A stretch of DNA of 64,000 nucleotides from Paenibacillus sp. FSL R5-0341 (GTDB taxonomy: Bacteria; Bacillota; Bacilli; Paenibacillales; Paenibacillaceae), in contig NZ_CP150241.1 in the NCBI RefSeq assembly GCF_037975235.1, forward strand, positions 3,410,001 to 3,474,000, written 5' to 3'. The position numbers and the translations under genes were made by a program. How positions within the stretch are numbered: the first letter of the stretch is position 1; each line of letters opens with the position of its first letter. The notes below the pieces were generated by a model, which saw only the letters and a program-made list of their open reading frames with translations, did no database searches and had not been told where the DNA came from. Positions 36,655 through 45,524 of this stretch are shown here, in pieces.

Positions 36655-38193
36655 TTGCAGGGCATTGTGTCCCGATTGGATTATTTGCAGGAACTGGGCA
36701 TTGGTGCGATCTGGTTATCACCTGTTTGCAAGTCCCCTCAAGATGATTACGGATATGATATTTCAGATTATCAGGATATCGATCCGATGTTCGGGTCTTT
36801 GGAAGATATGGAAATATTAATTCATGAAGCCGGGATACGAGACATTCGGATCATCATGGATTTGGTGTTGAACCATACGTCGGATGAACACCCCTGGTTT
36901 CTAGAAGCCAAAAAAGGCAAAGACAATCCGTACCATGACTACTACGTTTGGAGAGATGGTGTTGAAGAAACACCTCCGAACGACTTGGGGTCCACCTTCG
37001 GTGGTTCAGCCTGGGAATGGGTGCCTGAGATTGGGCAATATTATTTGCATCTCTTTTCCGTAAAACAGCCCGATCTCAACTGGGAAAACCCAAAAGTCCG
37101 GCAGGAAATATACAACATGATCAATTGGTGGATCGACAAGGGTGTTGGTGGTTTTCGACTTGACGTGATCGACTTAATCGGTAAAGAACCGGATTTGAAG
37201 ATTACGGGAAACGGGCCTAATTTGCATCAATATATCAGGGAACTGAGCAAGGAGACGTTTCAAAAAGCGGAAGACCTGCTTACGGTTGGAGAAACATGGG
37301 GCGCCACCCCGGAGATCGCCAAACTGTACAGCAACCCGGACGGAAGTGAGTTTTCAATGGTCTTCCAATTTGAACACATCAGCCTGGATGAACAGGAAGG
37401 CAGAGGAAAGTGGGATCTTAAACCTTTGGATGTGATGGGATTAAAAAAAGTACTGTCAAAGTGGCAGACGGAGCTCAAGGGCGATGCCTGGAACAGTTTG
37501 TTCTGGAACAACCACGATTTACCTCGAATTGTATCCCGTTGGGGAAATGACGGAGAATTCAGAGTTGAATCGGCTAAAATGTTGGCTACCCTTCTTCATG
37601 GCATGCAAGGTACGCCTTACATTTATCAGGGTGAAGAGCTAGGTATGACGAATGTTCAATATGCGATCGAGGATTATCGGGATATTGAATTGCTCAACTT
37701 TTATAAGGAAAGAATGGGGAAGGGTTGTCCTGAACAAAGCGTGATGGAGTCGATCTACGCCAAGGGCCGTGATAACGCACGAACACCTATGCAATGGGAT
37801 ACTTCCGATAACGCAGGTTTTACACAAGGGGAACCTTGGATTAAGGTGAATCCAAATTATAAGCAGATCCATGCCGAGGAAAGTTTGAAAAACCCCGAAT
37901 CCATATTTCATTATTACCGGAAGTTGATTCAACTTAGAAAAGATTATGAAGTCATTGTATATGGTGATTATGAGCTGATCTTTCCAGAGAACCCAGACGT
38001 GTTTGCTTATAACCGCACGTTGAATGGTACTACGATTCTGGTGGTATGCAATTTCCAGGGATATACGACCGAACTGCCGCTTCAGGAGCAATTAACAGAG
38101 TCCAATCAGCTTTTGATATCCAATTATACAAGTGAACTCTCGGACAGCAAATTACGTCCATATGAAGCAAGAATGTACCTTATTCATCATTAA
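36655..38193 (+). CDS. N-terminally truncated GH13 alpha-glucosidase (oligo-1,6-glucosidase-like)
   Basis: The frame encodes most of a cytoplasmic GH13_31 enzyme: DLVLNHTSDEHPWF, GFRLDVIDLIG (nucleophile Asp), VGETWGATPE (acid/base Glu), NNHDLPR and QPDLNWENP. Homology continues upstream in frame as RSFQDRNGDGIGDLQ to 36613, where a TGA blocks it. The usual first 14 or so residues (WWKE...YQIYP), the first barrel strand and the start codon are missing, as if 40-45 bases were deleted. TTG at 36655 could start a shortened product but has only a distant GGAG. The Val after the nucleophile suggests alpha-1,6 specificity by recalled family rules. It may be a pseudogene. Confidence 0.75.
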   Translation: MQGIVSRLDYLQELGIGAIWLSPVCKSPQDDYGYDISDYQDIDPMFGSLEDMEILIHEAGIRDIRIIMDLVLNHTSDEHPWFLEAKKGKDNPYHDYYVWRDGVEETPPNDLGSTFGGSAWEWVPEIGQYYLHLFSVKQPDLNWENPKVRQEIYNMINWWIDKGVGGFRLDVIDLIGKEPDLKITGNGPNLHQYIRELSKETFQKAEDLLTVGETWGATPEIAKLYSNPDGSEFSMVFQFEHISLDEQEGRGKWDLKPLDVMGLKKVLSKWQTELKGDAWNSLFWNNHDLPRIVSRWGNDGEFRVESAKMLATLLHGMQGTPYIYQGEELGMTNVQYAIEDYRDIELLNFYKERMGKGCPEQSVMESIYAKGRDNARTPMQWDTSDNAGFTQGEPWIKVNPNYKQIHAEESLKNPESIFHYYRKLIQLRKDYEVIVYGDYELIFPENPDVFAYNRTLNGTTILVVCNFQGYTTELPLQEQLTESNQLLISNYTSELSDSKLRPYEARMYLIHH

Positions 38194-38252
38194 AGCATAT
38201 TACGTAATATGTTATATCATGTTCAGTTCTCAAGAAAGAAGGATTATATTCA

Positions 38253-39920
38253 ATGAAAAGAGTATGGTGGAAAGAAGCAGTAGCCTATCAAATCTATCCG
38301 AGAAGTTTCATGGATTCCAACGGTGATGGGGTTGGTGACATCAAGGGGATCCTATCTAAACTGGATTATATTCAAGATCTCGGTATTGATCTGATATGGA
38401 TCTGCCCAATGTATAAGTCACCCAACGATGATAATGGTTATGACATCAGTGATTACTGTTCCATTATGGATGAATTCGGTACGATGGCGGACTTTGATCA
38501 ATTACTGCATGAAGTGCATCACCGCGGCATGAAACTTATTATGGACTTGGTGATCAATCATACAAGTGACGAACACCCGTGGTTTATTGAATCCAGAGCT
38601 TCGCTGGATAACCCCAAACGGGATTGGTACATCTGGAGAGATGGGAAGAATGGAGACGAACCGAATAACTGGGAGAGCATCTTTGGCGGTTCTGCTTGGG
38701 AATATGATGAAGTCTCCGGACAGTACTATCTCCATCTTTTCTCCAAGAAACAACCAGACTTGAATTGGGCAAATAAAGAGGTTCGAAATTCCATATATGA
38801 AATGATGAATTGGTGGCTGGATAAAGGGATTGATGGTTTCCGTGTTGATGCCATCAGCCATATTCACAAAGAAGAGGGTCTCTTGGACATGCCAATCAGA
38901 GAAGGCGTCAAATACGTCTCTTCTTTTGAAAAGCATATGAATGTGAAAGGAATCCAGAGTTATCTGCAAGAAATGAAAGAGAACACATTATCCAGATATG
39001 ACGTCGTGACTGTTGGGGAAGCGAATGGAGTTAAGGTAGAGGACCAAGAAGATCTGCTGGATTGGATCTGTGAAGTCAGAGGGAAATTTAATATGGTCTT
39101 CCAATTCGAACACCTGGACCTTTGGAAAAACAGTACAGACAGGCAACTCGATGTTCCCAAATTGAAAAACGTCTTGACCAAGTGGCAAAAATCGCTGGAA
39201 GGCGTCGGTTGGAATGCTTTGTTTATTGAAAATCACGATCAGCCTCGTAAAGTTTCAACTTGGGGAAATGATACAGAGTATTGGTATGAAAGTGCCACAG
39301 CACTTGGAGCCATGTACTTTTTCATGCAAGGAACGCCATTCATATACCAAGGGCAAGAGATAGGCATGACAAACGTGGCTTACCCTTCCATAGAAGATTA
39401 TAACGACATAGCCGATCGGAATTTATATCAGATCAAACGTGAAGAGGGGATGTCACATGAGGAGATCATGAACATCATCTGGGCTTCAAGTCGTGATAAC
39501 TCCAGAACGCCGATGCAGTGGTCTTCGACCAAACAGGCCGGGTTTAGCACCGGTACACCATGGTTAAAGGTGAATGACAATTACGTCAATATTAATGTAG
39601 AGAAACAACTCCAGGAACCACGTTCCATCCTGCAGTTCTACAAACAAATGATTCAGCTGCGAAAAAAACACGATACATTGACTTATGGGATCTATGAGCT
39701 TCTTATGCCGGATCATCCGAGTGTATACGCATATACACGTACACTGGCAGATCAACAGGTGCTGGTAGTCATCAATCTTACTGAACACATGGTGGAGCTT
39801 GAGGAAGATGAGCTTGGCCTCAACTTCTCAGAGATCTGGCTTACCAATTATGAAAATGGCATGCTGCCACTTGTGTTGCGACCGTTTGAAACCATTGTTG
39901 GATTAAGCGATAAAGTATAA
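38253..39920 (+). CDS. GH13 alpha-glucosidase (maltase-like, GH13_31)
   Basis: A full-length 555-residue cytoplasmic enzyme starting WWKEAVAYQIYPRSF. Catalytic regions: DLVINHTSDEHPWF, GFRVDAISHIHKE (nucleophile Asp199), VGEANGVKVED (Glu) and ENHDQPRKV, plus QPDLNWAN. Ala200 after the nucleophile is what alpha-1,4-acting members have, whereas alpha-1,6-acting ones carry Val, so it should hydrolyse maltose-type ends of imported oligosaccharides. AGAAGGA precedes the ATG with about ten bases spacing. It closes the transporter operon and ends at a strong terminator. Specificity is inference from one position. Confidence 0.88.
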   Translation: MKRVWWKEAVAYQIYPRSFMDSNGDGVGDIKGILSKLDYIQDLGIDLIWICPMYKSPNDDNGYDISDYCSIMDEFGTMADFDQLLHEVHHRGMKLIMDLVINHTSDEHPWFIESRASLDNPKRDWYIWRDGKNGDEPNNWESIFGGSAWEYDEVSGQYYLHLFSKKQPDLNWANKEVRNSIYEMMNWWLDKGIDGFRVDAISHIHKEEGLLDMPIREGVKYVSSFEKHMNVKGIQSYLQEMKENTLSRYDVVTVGEANGVKVEDQEDLLDWICEVRGKFNMVFQFEHLDLWKNSTDRQLDVPKLKNVLTKWQKSLEGVGWNALFIENHDQPRKVSTWGNDTEYWYESATALGAMYFFMQGTPFIYQGQEIGMTNVAYPSIEDYNDIADRNLYQIKREEGMSHEEIMNIIWASSRDNSRTPMQWSSTKQAGFSTGTPWLKVNDNYVNINVEKQLQEPRSILQFYKQMIQLRKKHDTLTYGIYELLMPDHPSVYAYTRTLADQQVLVVINLTEHMVELEEDELGLNFSEIWLTNYENGMLPLVLRPFETIVGLSDKV

Positions 39921-39941
39921 GTAGGATACGTAAAAAAAGGA

Positions 39942-39984
39942 AAAAGGCGTCTATATCATTTTCTGAATGATATAGACGCCTTTT
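39942..39984. terminator. Bidirectional terminator, perfect 19-base arms
   Basis: AAAAGGCGTCTATATCATT and AATGATATAGACGCCTTTT flank a five-base loop. It separates the alpha-glucosidase gene from the converging YjdJ gene. Confidence 0.9.
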
Positions 39985-40026
39985 ATTGTTGTGTAGCCAC
40001 AAGAAAATTAGCTGCGAATATTCGCT

Positions 40027-40314
40027 TTATTGATGGAGAACATCCGCGTATTCGGAGATACGTTCGAAACGTCCCTTGGCAAACGGACATAAAGGTAAAA
40101 TTTTAATATCCTTTTCCCGCGCGTATTCCACCATCGCTTTGATAAGTTCATCGCCAAGCCCTTGTCCTCGGTATGCATTTTCGACCAATGTGTGATCAAT
40201 TATGTATAGCTCTGGACTTGAAATTACATACGTCATCACCGCAGCAGTGTCACCGTTATCTTGAATAAGAAATCTTTTATTGGAAGGTTCATGTTCTACT
40301 TTATGCATGTTCAT
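40027..40314 (-). CDS. yjdJ: GNAT family N-acetyltransferase, YjdJ-like
   Basis: A 95-residue minimal acetyltransferase. It has the acetyl-CoA loop YRGQGLGDELIKAMVEYARE and the LCPFAKGRFE ending of the small YjdJ/GNAT type. Its start overlaps the end of the YjdI gene by 14 bases, showing tight translational coupling, and the pair is a well-known conserved gene neighbourhood. The acetyl acceptor is unknown. Confidence 0.85.
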   Translation of the reverse strand: MNMHKVEHEPSNKRFLIQDNGDTAAVMTYVISSPELYIIDHTLVENAYRGQGLGDELIKAMVEYAREKDIKILPLCPFAKGRFERISEYADVLHQ

Positions 40315-40552
40315 CCTCTTTCTTTGTTGAATATTTACCGTCCAGAAGCTTATACGTCAATGCTCCGCTTGGACATGTGTCAATATGCCGGGCAATGGCA
40401 TCCGAAGTGTCACCATCAGGATCAACCCAAGGACGCTTACTCAAATCAAACACAGCAGGGAGGCCCTTTACGCAAATACCGGAATGAATGCAGACATCTG
40501 AATTAAACATGACCTCGATATCTTTACCATAGTATAACTTTTGTTTACTCAC
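40301..40552 (-). CDS. yjdI: YjdI-like iron-sulfur (Fer4_19) protein
   Basis: An 83-residue protein with the divergent mono-cluster domain: Cys21, Cys27 (VCIHSGICVKGLPAVFD) and Cys60 (HIDTCPSGAL), suited to bind a small Fe-S cluster, similar to CDGSH-like or 4Fe-4S ferredoxin domains. The start is GTG, with GAGGA just upstream. A SigA-type promoter lies about 95 bases before it. Role unknown; it is always found beside YjdJ-like acetyltransferases in my recollection. Confidence 0.82.
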   Translation of the reverse strand: MSKQKLYYGKDIEVMFNSDVCIHSGICVKGLPAVFDLSKRPWVDPDGDTSDAIARHIDTCPSGALTYKLLDGKYSTKKEDEHA

Positions 40553-40645
40553 AATTCCTCACATCTTTCACTGTTGAGTTTTGTTTATAGGTCCATATTC
40601 CAGGCTTTCATGGGAAGCAGACTCTGCTTGACTCTTAATGTCCGA

Positions 40646-40675
40646 ATTATAAATGAGAAATCGTGAATAAGTCAA
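40646..40675 (-). promoter_or_regulatory. SigA-type promoter of the yjdIJ pair
   Basis: On the minus strand TTGACT (40675-40670) and TATAAT (40651-40646) are spaced by 18 bases. Confidence 0.6.
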
Positions 40676-40971
40676 CGTGACCAATCTCCTAATTCGTTAG
40701 TGGAAGCAAGAGAATAATGGGCTTGGAGAGAACAGGGTGGGGCAAAAACTTGACCCTTTTATTATTTAAAATCTAACCATTCATACCTATTTAAAAGCGT
40801 AACGTCTGCTTCCTCTTCCTGCATTACGCAGGCTAGACTCTACATGCATCATAGATTAAAATTTATTTAAGTAATTATCTTAATAAATTCTTTTCATCAA
40901 AACGAAATTTTATTATTCAATTCTGATATATATCCATTTCCCGAAACGAAATATAACTTAGATAGGTGTGC
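40676..40971. other. Non-coding region before the pseudokinase regulator
   Basis: AT-rich, no open frame with coding character. The stretch 40860-40965 should hold the promoter of the large regulator gene, but I see no clear -35/-10 pair. A short CCTGC-atta-CGCAGG-like dyad near 40830 is weak. Confidence 0.4.
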
Positions 40972-43900
40972 ATGAACATCGAGATTTTAAGAGACTACAT
41001 CGCAGATCCCCCAATAGAGCCTACTATGTTCATTGAACTGTCTATTATGCTGGCAGAAATGGTGCAGCGTGAACACGAGCAGAATAGGATCATTGGATAC
41101 CTTAGCCCAGACCATATCAGCGTGCAGTGGCAGGGAAAAACGGCGCATATAACCTGGCATACGGAAAGTCATGCTGCTTATCATTCTCCAGAGCAATTTG
41201 CACGACTCAATCTCGTGCCAAGTGAACGCAGTGATCTCTACGCATTAGGTATTATTCTCTACGAGTTGTTGACCGGGCAATTGCCTTTTCATGCTGACAA
41301 TGATGACAACTGGGATACCGTACACACCCGTAAGGTTCCTCATCCTTTATCGGATATTCGACCGGAGTTAGACGAAACACTGCAAGCGATACTGATGAAA
41401 TTACTTGCCAAATCACAGGTGGAGCGTTATCAGAGTACATATGGGGTGCTTGAAGATCTGAAGTTGTATCAGAACATGATGGATAACGATGGAGTGTTTA
41501 CGCCATTGGAAGTGGGACGTTTCGATAAAATCCGGACGCTCTCCCTATCCGATTCGTGGTATGGACGTCGTGCGGAAGTAATGCAAATGGAGACCGGATT
41601 GGACCAGACTTTTCAAGGAAAGAATACATTTCGTTGGGTGATAGGCAAAGAGGGAACGGGTAAAACGACGCTTGTCCTTAGAATCCAACAAAACGTTATT
41701 CGGTATGGTGGCCGGATGATCGTTATGAAAGCGGAACCTTTTCAACCAAACATGCGGTGTGGTCCGATCCTTCAGGGGATGCGGGAATGGGTCTATCAAC
41801 TGTGGAGTGAGCCGGTTGAACTCATTACACGTCTGAAATCCAAACTTCAAGCCGAGTTCGGACCAGAAATGCAGGTAATCGTCTCATGCTGGCCCGAGGC
41901 CAAGCTGTTGTTCGACAATGCTGTGAAGGTATCGCATAGCTCGGACGCTGCGAAGGTCTGGGACCGGTTTGAAGAATTACTGCCCGACTTGATCTGTTGT
42001 ATGGCTGAATGTAAACCACCGCTTGTTCTGTTTATGGACAATCTACAGTGGGCCGACAAAGGTACACAAGACGTCATTCGTGAACTTGCATTATCACAAA
42101 AAACACATGGATTATTCCTAATTGGGGCTTATCGTACAGAAGAGGTGATCACTTCCGCTGAGGATGAAACGAATACTGATCAAGAGGAATTTCTAGCTTG
42201 GCTAAGCCAAAGATGCCTTGCGAATCCACAGGAACAAGTGACTCTGCCGCAACTGGCTTACGAGGATGTGAGGCAGCTGATCTCGGATGTTCTATATGAA
42301 AAATCCGCTCGCATTCAACTGCTGGCACGGTCTGTCTACGATCAGACAGGTGGTAATCCCGGCTCGGTTCGTCTCTTGCTGGAGGGATGGTTAGCAGAGA
42401 ACAGACTATGCTTTGATGAGGAACGACGTCAGTGGGTATGGGACTCAGAAATAACCCGGCAACGAAGCAGGTCGGAAGAACATCTGCGTCTGCTAGAGAT
42501 AGACTTCTCCAAACTTGAGGAAGATCGTAAGGAGTTCTTGGCTATGGCGGCCACAATAGGTCCTTTATTTCCGTTAACACTCTTGGCCGAAGTGTGTGGC
42601 ATAGCAGTAGATAGGGTATTCCGTAATCTTCAAGAGGCGGAGGCGGAAGGGTTGATTTATCGGGAAGACGAACCAGGGCAAGAACATGGACAAGATTTAA
42701 CTTATGGGTTTGCCCATGAGTTCATTCACCGAATGGCATATGCATTCGATTCTGGACGCAATATCCACCGACACCGAGCAATTGGACGTTTACTATTGGA
42801 ACGCACGCCGGAGTCGGGTGATGACCTGTCAGGAACAGCGATTGATCATCTGAACTTGGCAGCTTCCGTATTATCAGATCAAGAAATGAAGCAATTAATC
42901 GAGCACAATCTTCAAGCGGGGCAAGAGGCGTTGGCATCCGCCCATTATGCGAAAGGGAAGCATTATGCGGAAAATGGGCTTCAACTGCTGGCAACATGCA
43001 AGGTGGATATACCAGATTCACTAGATGTCGGATTGCAGCTTTTATTAGCATGGACGGAATATATGGGTGGCAATAGCGCACGTGGGAAAGAACTGCTGGT
43101 GGACTTGAACCAAGACAGCGATCGACTGAGCCGATCAGAGCGGCTCAAAATCTGGGCACCTTTAATCCGATTCCATGCACTCGCGGACAATGAGACTGCG
43201 ATTCAATTTGGAATCGAGGCACTAGGATCCTATGGTTGGAAGCTTCGGAAGAAAAGTTCACTGTTGTCTATAGGAAAGGAAGTGACTCAAACCGCGATCC
43301 TTTTACATCGAAAACGGGAGAAGCATCTTCTGCTGTCCGACCCACGCGATGAGGATTATGAAGAATTATGCCATGTCATGGAGCTGTTGTTTCTTCCATT
43401 GCTTGCACACGATGCGCGATCGCTTCTGGAATTGTATGCCCGATTTATTCGTTATGGATTGCATAAAGGGGTGAATGAGTCCCTAGCCGCCATGATTGGA
43501 GCATATGAACTGATTGTGCAAAGGTCATTTCCGGGCTTCGTTCGAGCGACTCCGATTGCTGAGCAGGTGTTTCTGCAAATCGCCAACACCTCTACATTCA
43601 GGAAAAAGCATGTATTTACATTTCTGAGCGGAATGATCAAGCAAATGGACAGTCCTTTGGAATCTTCTGTTGTCCTGTTCATTGCGATGCGTCAAGCGAT
43701 GGAAGCCGGTGATCATGACTTTGCTAATCCTGCCTTAATTTTCAGTGTTATGTGTAATCATGGGAATGTATATGCCCTGAATGATTTGCTCCAATACTTT
43801 GAGGAGAACATGCGGCAGGTTGCCGACGACAAGATACTGGACATGATGCGGCTGACGAGCAGTTACGCAGCAGTGCTGCAAGACGATTCTTTGATCGACA

Positions 43901-45363
43901 GTTTTGTCGCTATTCCACAAGTGCCAGCTGACAGCGAGTTGGAGCAACGGGACGAGGACAATTATAGCTGTGGTCGCCGGCTTGAGGTGGCGTATCTGTC
44001 GGGCAGGTACAAGGAAGCGCAATATTGGTCGCAGCGAGGAAGGGTAAACGAATTGCATCTGGATTGGATGCAAATTCGTAAACACCGCGTTTACGAGGCT
44101 TTGGCATTAGCTGGATTATATTTCGAAACGAATAGAGAAGAACGTAAGCGGATCCGCAAGGCGATACGCGCGCAATTGCGCTTGATGAAGAGTTGGCGAG
44201 GATTCTTGGACAGTACGTCCTCCGCATACTTGCTAATCAAAGCAGAGGGTGAACGGATCTCAGGGAATTCGGTGGGCGCCATGCAACAATATACGGCTGC
44301 AATCAAGCTGGCGAGAACAGAGAAATACGTATTGCTGGAAGCCATTGCTTGTGAACGGCTTGCGGTATGTTATCAAGATGATCTGCTCAGCCGATCCGGA
44401 GCGGCAATTACGATGATGGATGCATGTGCGGCATACGCCGAATGGGGAATAACCTTCAAAGTAACTCAGATTAGAAGCAGAGATGCTAAATTGCTGGACC
44501 CGATATACAAACGTTATGAAGGTCCTGTATTACAGGATCGTATCCAAATGACTAAAACCGGCACATCGTTACCTCACCAGAACGGCTCCAAGACGGGTGA
44601 AGGCTTGAAGAGTGAAGAGGAACTCGAGATTGTGCAACGACTCATCCATGGGTTAACACAGACGAATCCGGCCGACTGGAAGTTACATCTCTTGGAAACG
44701 GCTTTACGACAAACTGGAGCAGAGCGTGGTCTGTTGTTGAAGCGTCAAAATAATGAATTCGTTATTGAAGCTAACCGTTCTGAATGGATTGATCAGGAAA
44801 AAGGAGCCGGCTTGTATGCGGAGAGCGTCTTACGTCATACAACAATGACGGGCAAACCGCTAATTTTGTATGACGCGCTTCAGAGTTTTTGGGTGAAGGA
44901 TGCTTATATCGCAACAAGAAAGCAGAGGTCGCTTCTGTGCATGTCCATTGATGTTCCGGGAGAACAAACCTCTTATCTACTCTACTTGGAAAATAAACAG
45001 ATGCCGGGTGTGTTCACAAAGAGGGATGTTCAGATGTTGGAGCTTATTGCAACACGGATCATTTATCTCAAGCTGCTGCAAGACGAAGCTGCGAATACAA
45101 CAATCCCGAGTGCTTTCGAAAGTAACGCCTCGTCTGTGGTTCCTAGTCCCAGTCAACCAGGGCTGACGGAACCGCTGACGGAACGAGAAACGGAAATTAT
45201 AACAGCAATTGCAAAAGGCTTGTCGAACAGAGAAATTGCCGATCTCTTTGGCATCGCAGAGACGACGGTCAAGACACATACATCTAGAATATACGGCAAG
45301 TTGGGTGTAAAACGGCGGGGGCAAGCTGTCGTCCGTGCCAGAGAGTTACAATTGATAGAGTGA
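40972..45363 (+). CDS. Pseudokinase-AAA ATPase-GAF-LuxR transcriptional regulator
   Basis: A 1463-residue protein. Residues 1-170 resemble the C-lobe of a Ser/Thr protein kinase (SERSDLYALGIILYELLTGQ) but the catalytic loop reads GYLSPDHISV instead of HRDxxxxN, no DFG is present and the ATP-binding N-lobe is missing, so it cannot phosphorylate. Next is an AAA/STAND ATPase with GKEGTGKTTL (Walker A from residue 225) and LVLFMDNLQWADKGTQDV (Walker B). A long helical repeat section follows, then a GAF-like domain (about 1235-1370) and a LuxR helix-turn-helix (LTERETEIITAIAKGLSNRE to YGKLGVKRRGQAV). It is probably a signal-integrating activator like MalT/LAL proteins. ATG 40972 is favoured over GTG 40966. 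Target unknown; the downstream SLH gene is a candidate. Confidence 0.85.
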   Translation: MNIEILRDYIADPPIEPTMFIELSIMLAEMVQREHEQNRIIGYLSPDHISVQWQGKTAHITWHTESHAAYHSPEQFARLNLVPSERSDLYALGIILYELLTGQLPFHADNDDNWDTVHTRKVPHPLSDIRPELDETLQAILMKLLAKSQVERYQSTYGVLEDLKLYQNMMDNDGVFTPLEVGRFDKIRTLSLSDSWYGRRAEVMQMETGLDQTFQGKNTFRWVIGKEGTGKTTLVLRIQQNVIRYGGRMIVMKAEPFQPNMRCGPILQGMREWVYQLWSEPVELITRLKSKLQAEFGPEMQVIVSCWPEAKLLFDNAVKVSHSSDAAKVWDRFEELLPDLICCMAECKPPLVLFMDNLQWADKGTQDVIRELALSQKTHGLFLIGAYRTEEVITSAEDETNTDQEEFLAWLSQRCLANPQEQVTLPQLAYEDVRQLISDVLYEKSARIQLLARSVYDQTGGNPGSVRLLLEGWLAENRLCFDEERRQWVWDSEITRQRSRSEEHLRLLEIDFSKLEEDRKEFLAMAATIGPLFPLTLLAEVCGIAVDRVFRNLQEAEAEGLIYREDEPGQEHGQDLTYGFAHEFIHRMAYAFDSGRNIHRHRAIGRLLLERTPESGDDLSGTAIDHLNLAASVLSDQEMKQLIEHNLQAGQEALASAHYAKGKHYAENGLQLLATCKVDIPDSLDVGLQLLLAWTEYMGGNSARGKELLVDLNQDSDRLSRSERLKIWAPLIRFHALADNETAIQFGIEALGSYGWKLRKKSSLLSIGKEVTQTAILLHRKREKHLLLSDPRDEDYEELCHVMELLFLPLLAHDARSLLELYARFIRYGLHKGVNESLAAMIGAYELIVQRSFPGFVRATPIAEQVFLQIANTSTFRKKHVFTFLSGMIKQMDSPLESSVVLFIAMRQAMEAGDHDFANPALIFSVMCNHGNVYALNDLLQYFEENMRQVADDKILDMMRLTSSYAAVLQDDSLIDSFVAIPQVPADSELEQRDEDNYSCGRRLEVAYLSGRYKEAQYWSQRGRVNELHLDWMQIRKHRVYEALALAGLYFETNREERKRIRKAIRAQLRLMKSWRGFLDSTSSAYLLIKAEGERISGNSVGAMQQYTAAIKLARTEKYVLLEAIACERLAVCYQDDLLSRSGAAITMMDACAAYAEWGITFKVTQIRSRDAKLLDPIYKRYEGPVLQDRIQMTKTGTSLPHQNGSKTGEGLKSEEELEIVQRLIHGLTQTNPADWKLHLLETALRQTGAERGLLLKRQNNEFVIEANRSEWIDQEKGAGLYAESVLRHTTMTGKPLILYDALQSFWVKDAYIATRKQRSLLCMSIDVPGEQTSYLLYLENKQMPGVFTKRDVQMLELIATRIIYLKLLQDEAANTTIPSAFESNASSVVPSPSQPGLTEPLTERETEIITAIAKGLSNREIADLFGIAETTVKTHTSRIYGKLGVKRRGQAVVRARELQLIE

Positions 45364-45367
45364 CTAA

Positions 45368-45407
45368 CAAGGAAGCGAGCCTAAAAGGGCCGCTTCCTTG
45401 TTTTTTT
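45368..45407 (+). terminator. Rho-independent terminator after the LuxR-type regulator
   Basis: CAAGGAAGCG and CGCTTCCTTG pair around a 13-base loop, then seven T residues. Confidence 0.88.
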
Positions 45408-45524
45408 GTGTAGTACTACTTTCGTAGGACTTAAATATCCTATGACGAGACTATGATGTTGAGATGGAGTCAAATGAAAAGAGGTCATTCTGAACAATAA
45501 GGAATGGTATGAAAGGAAGTGTAC

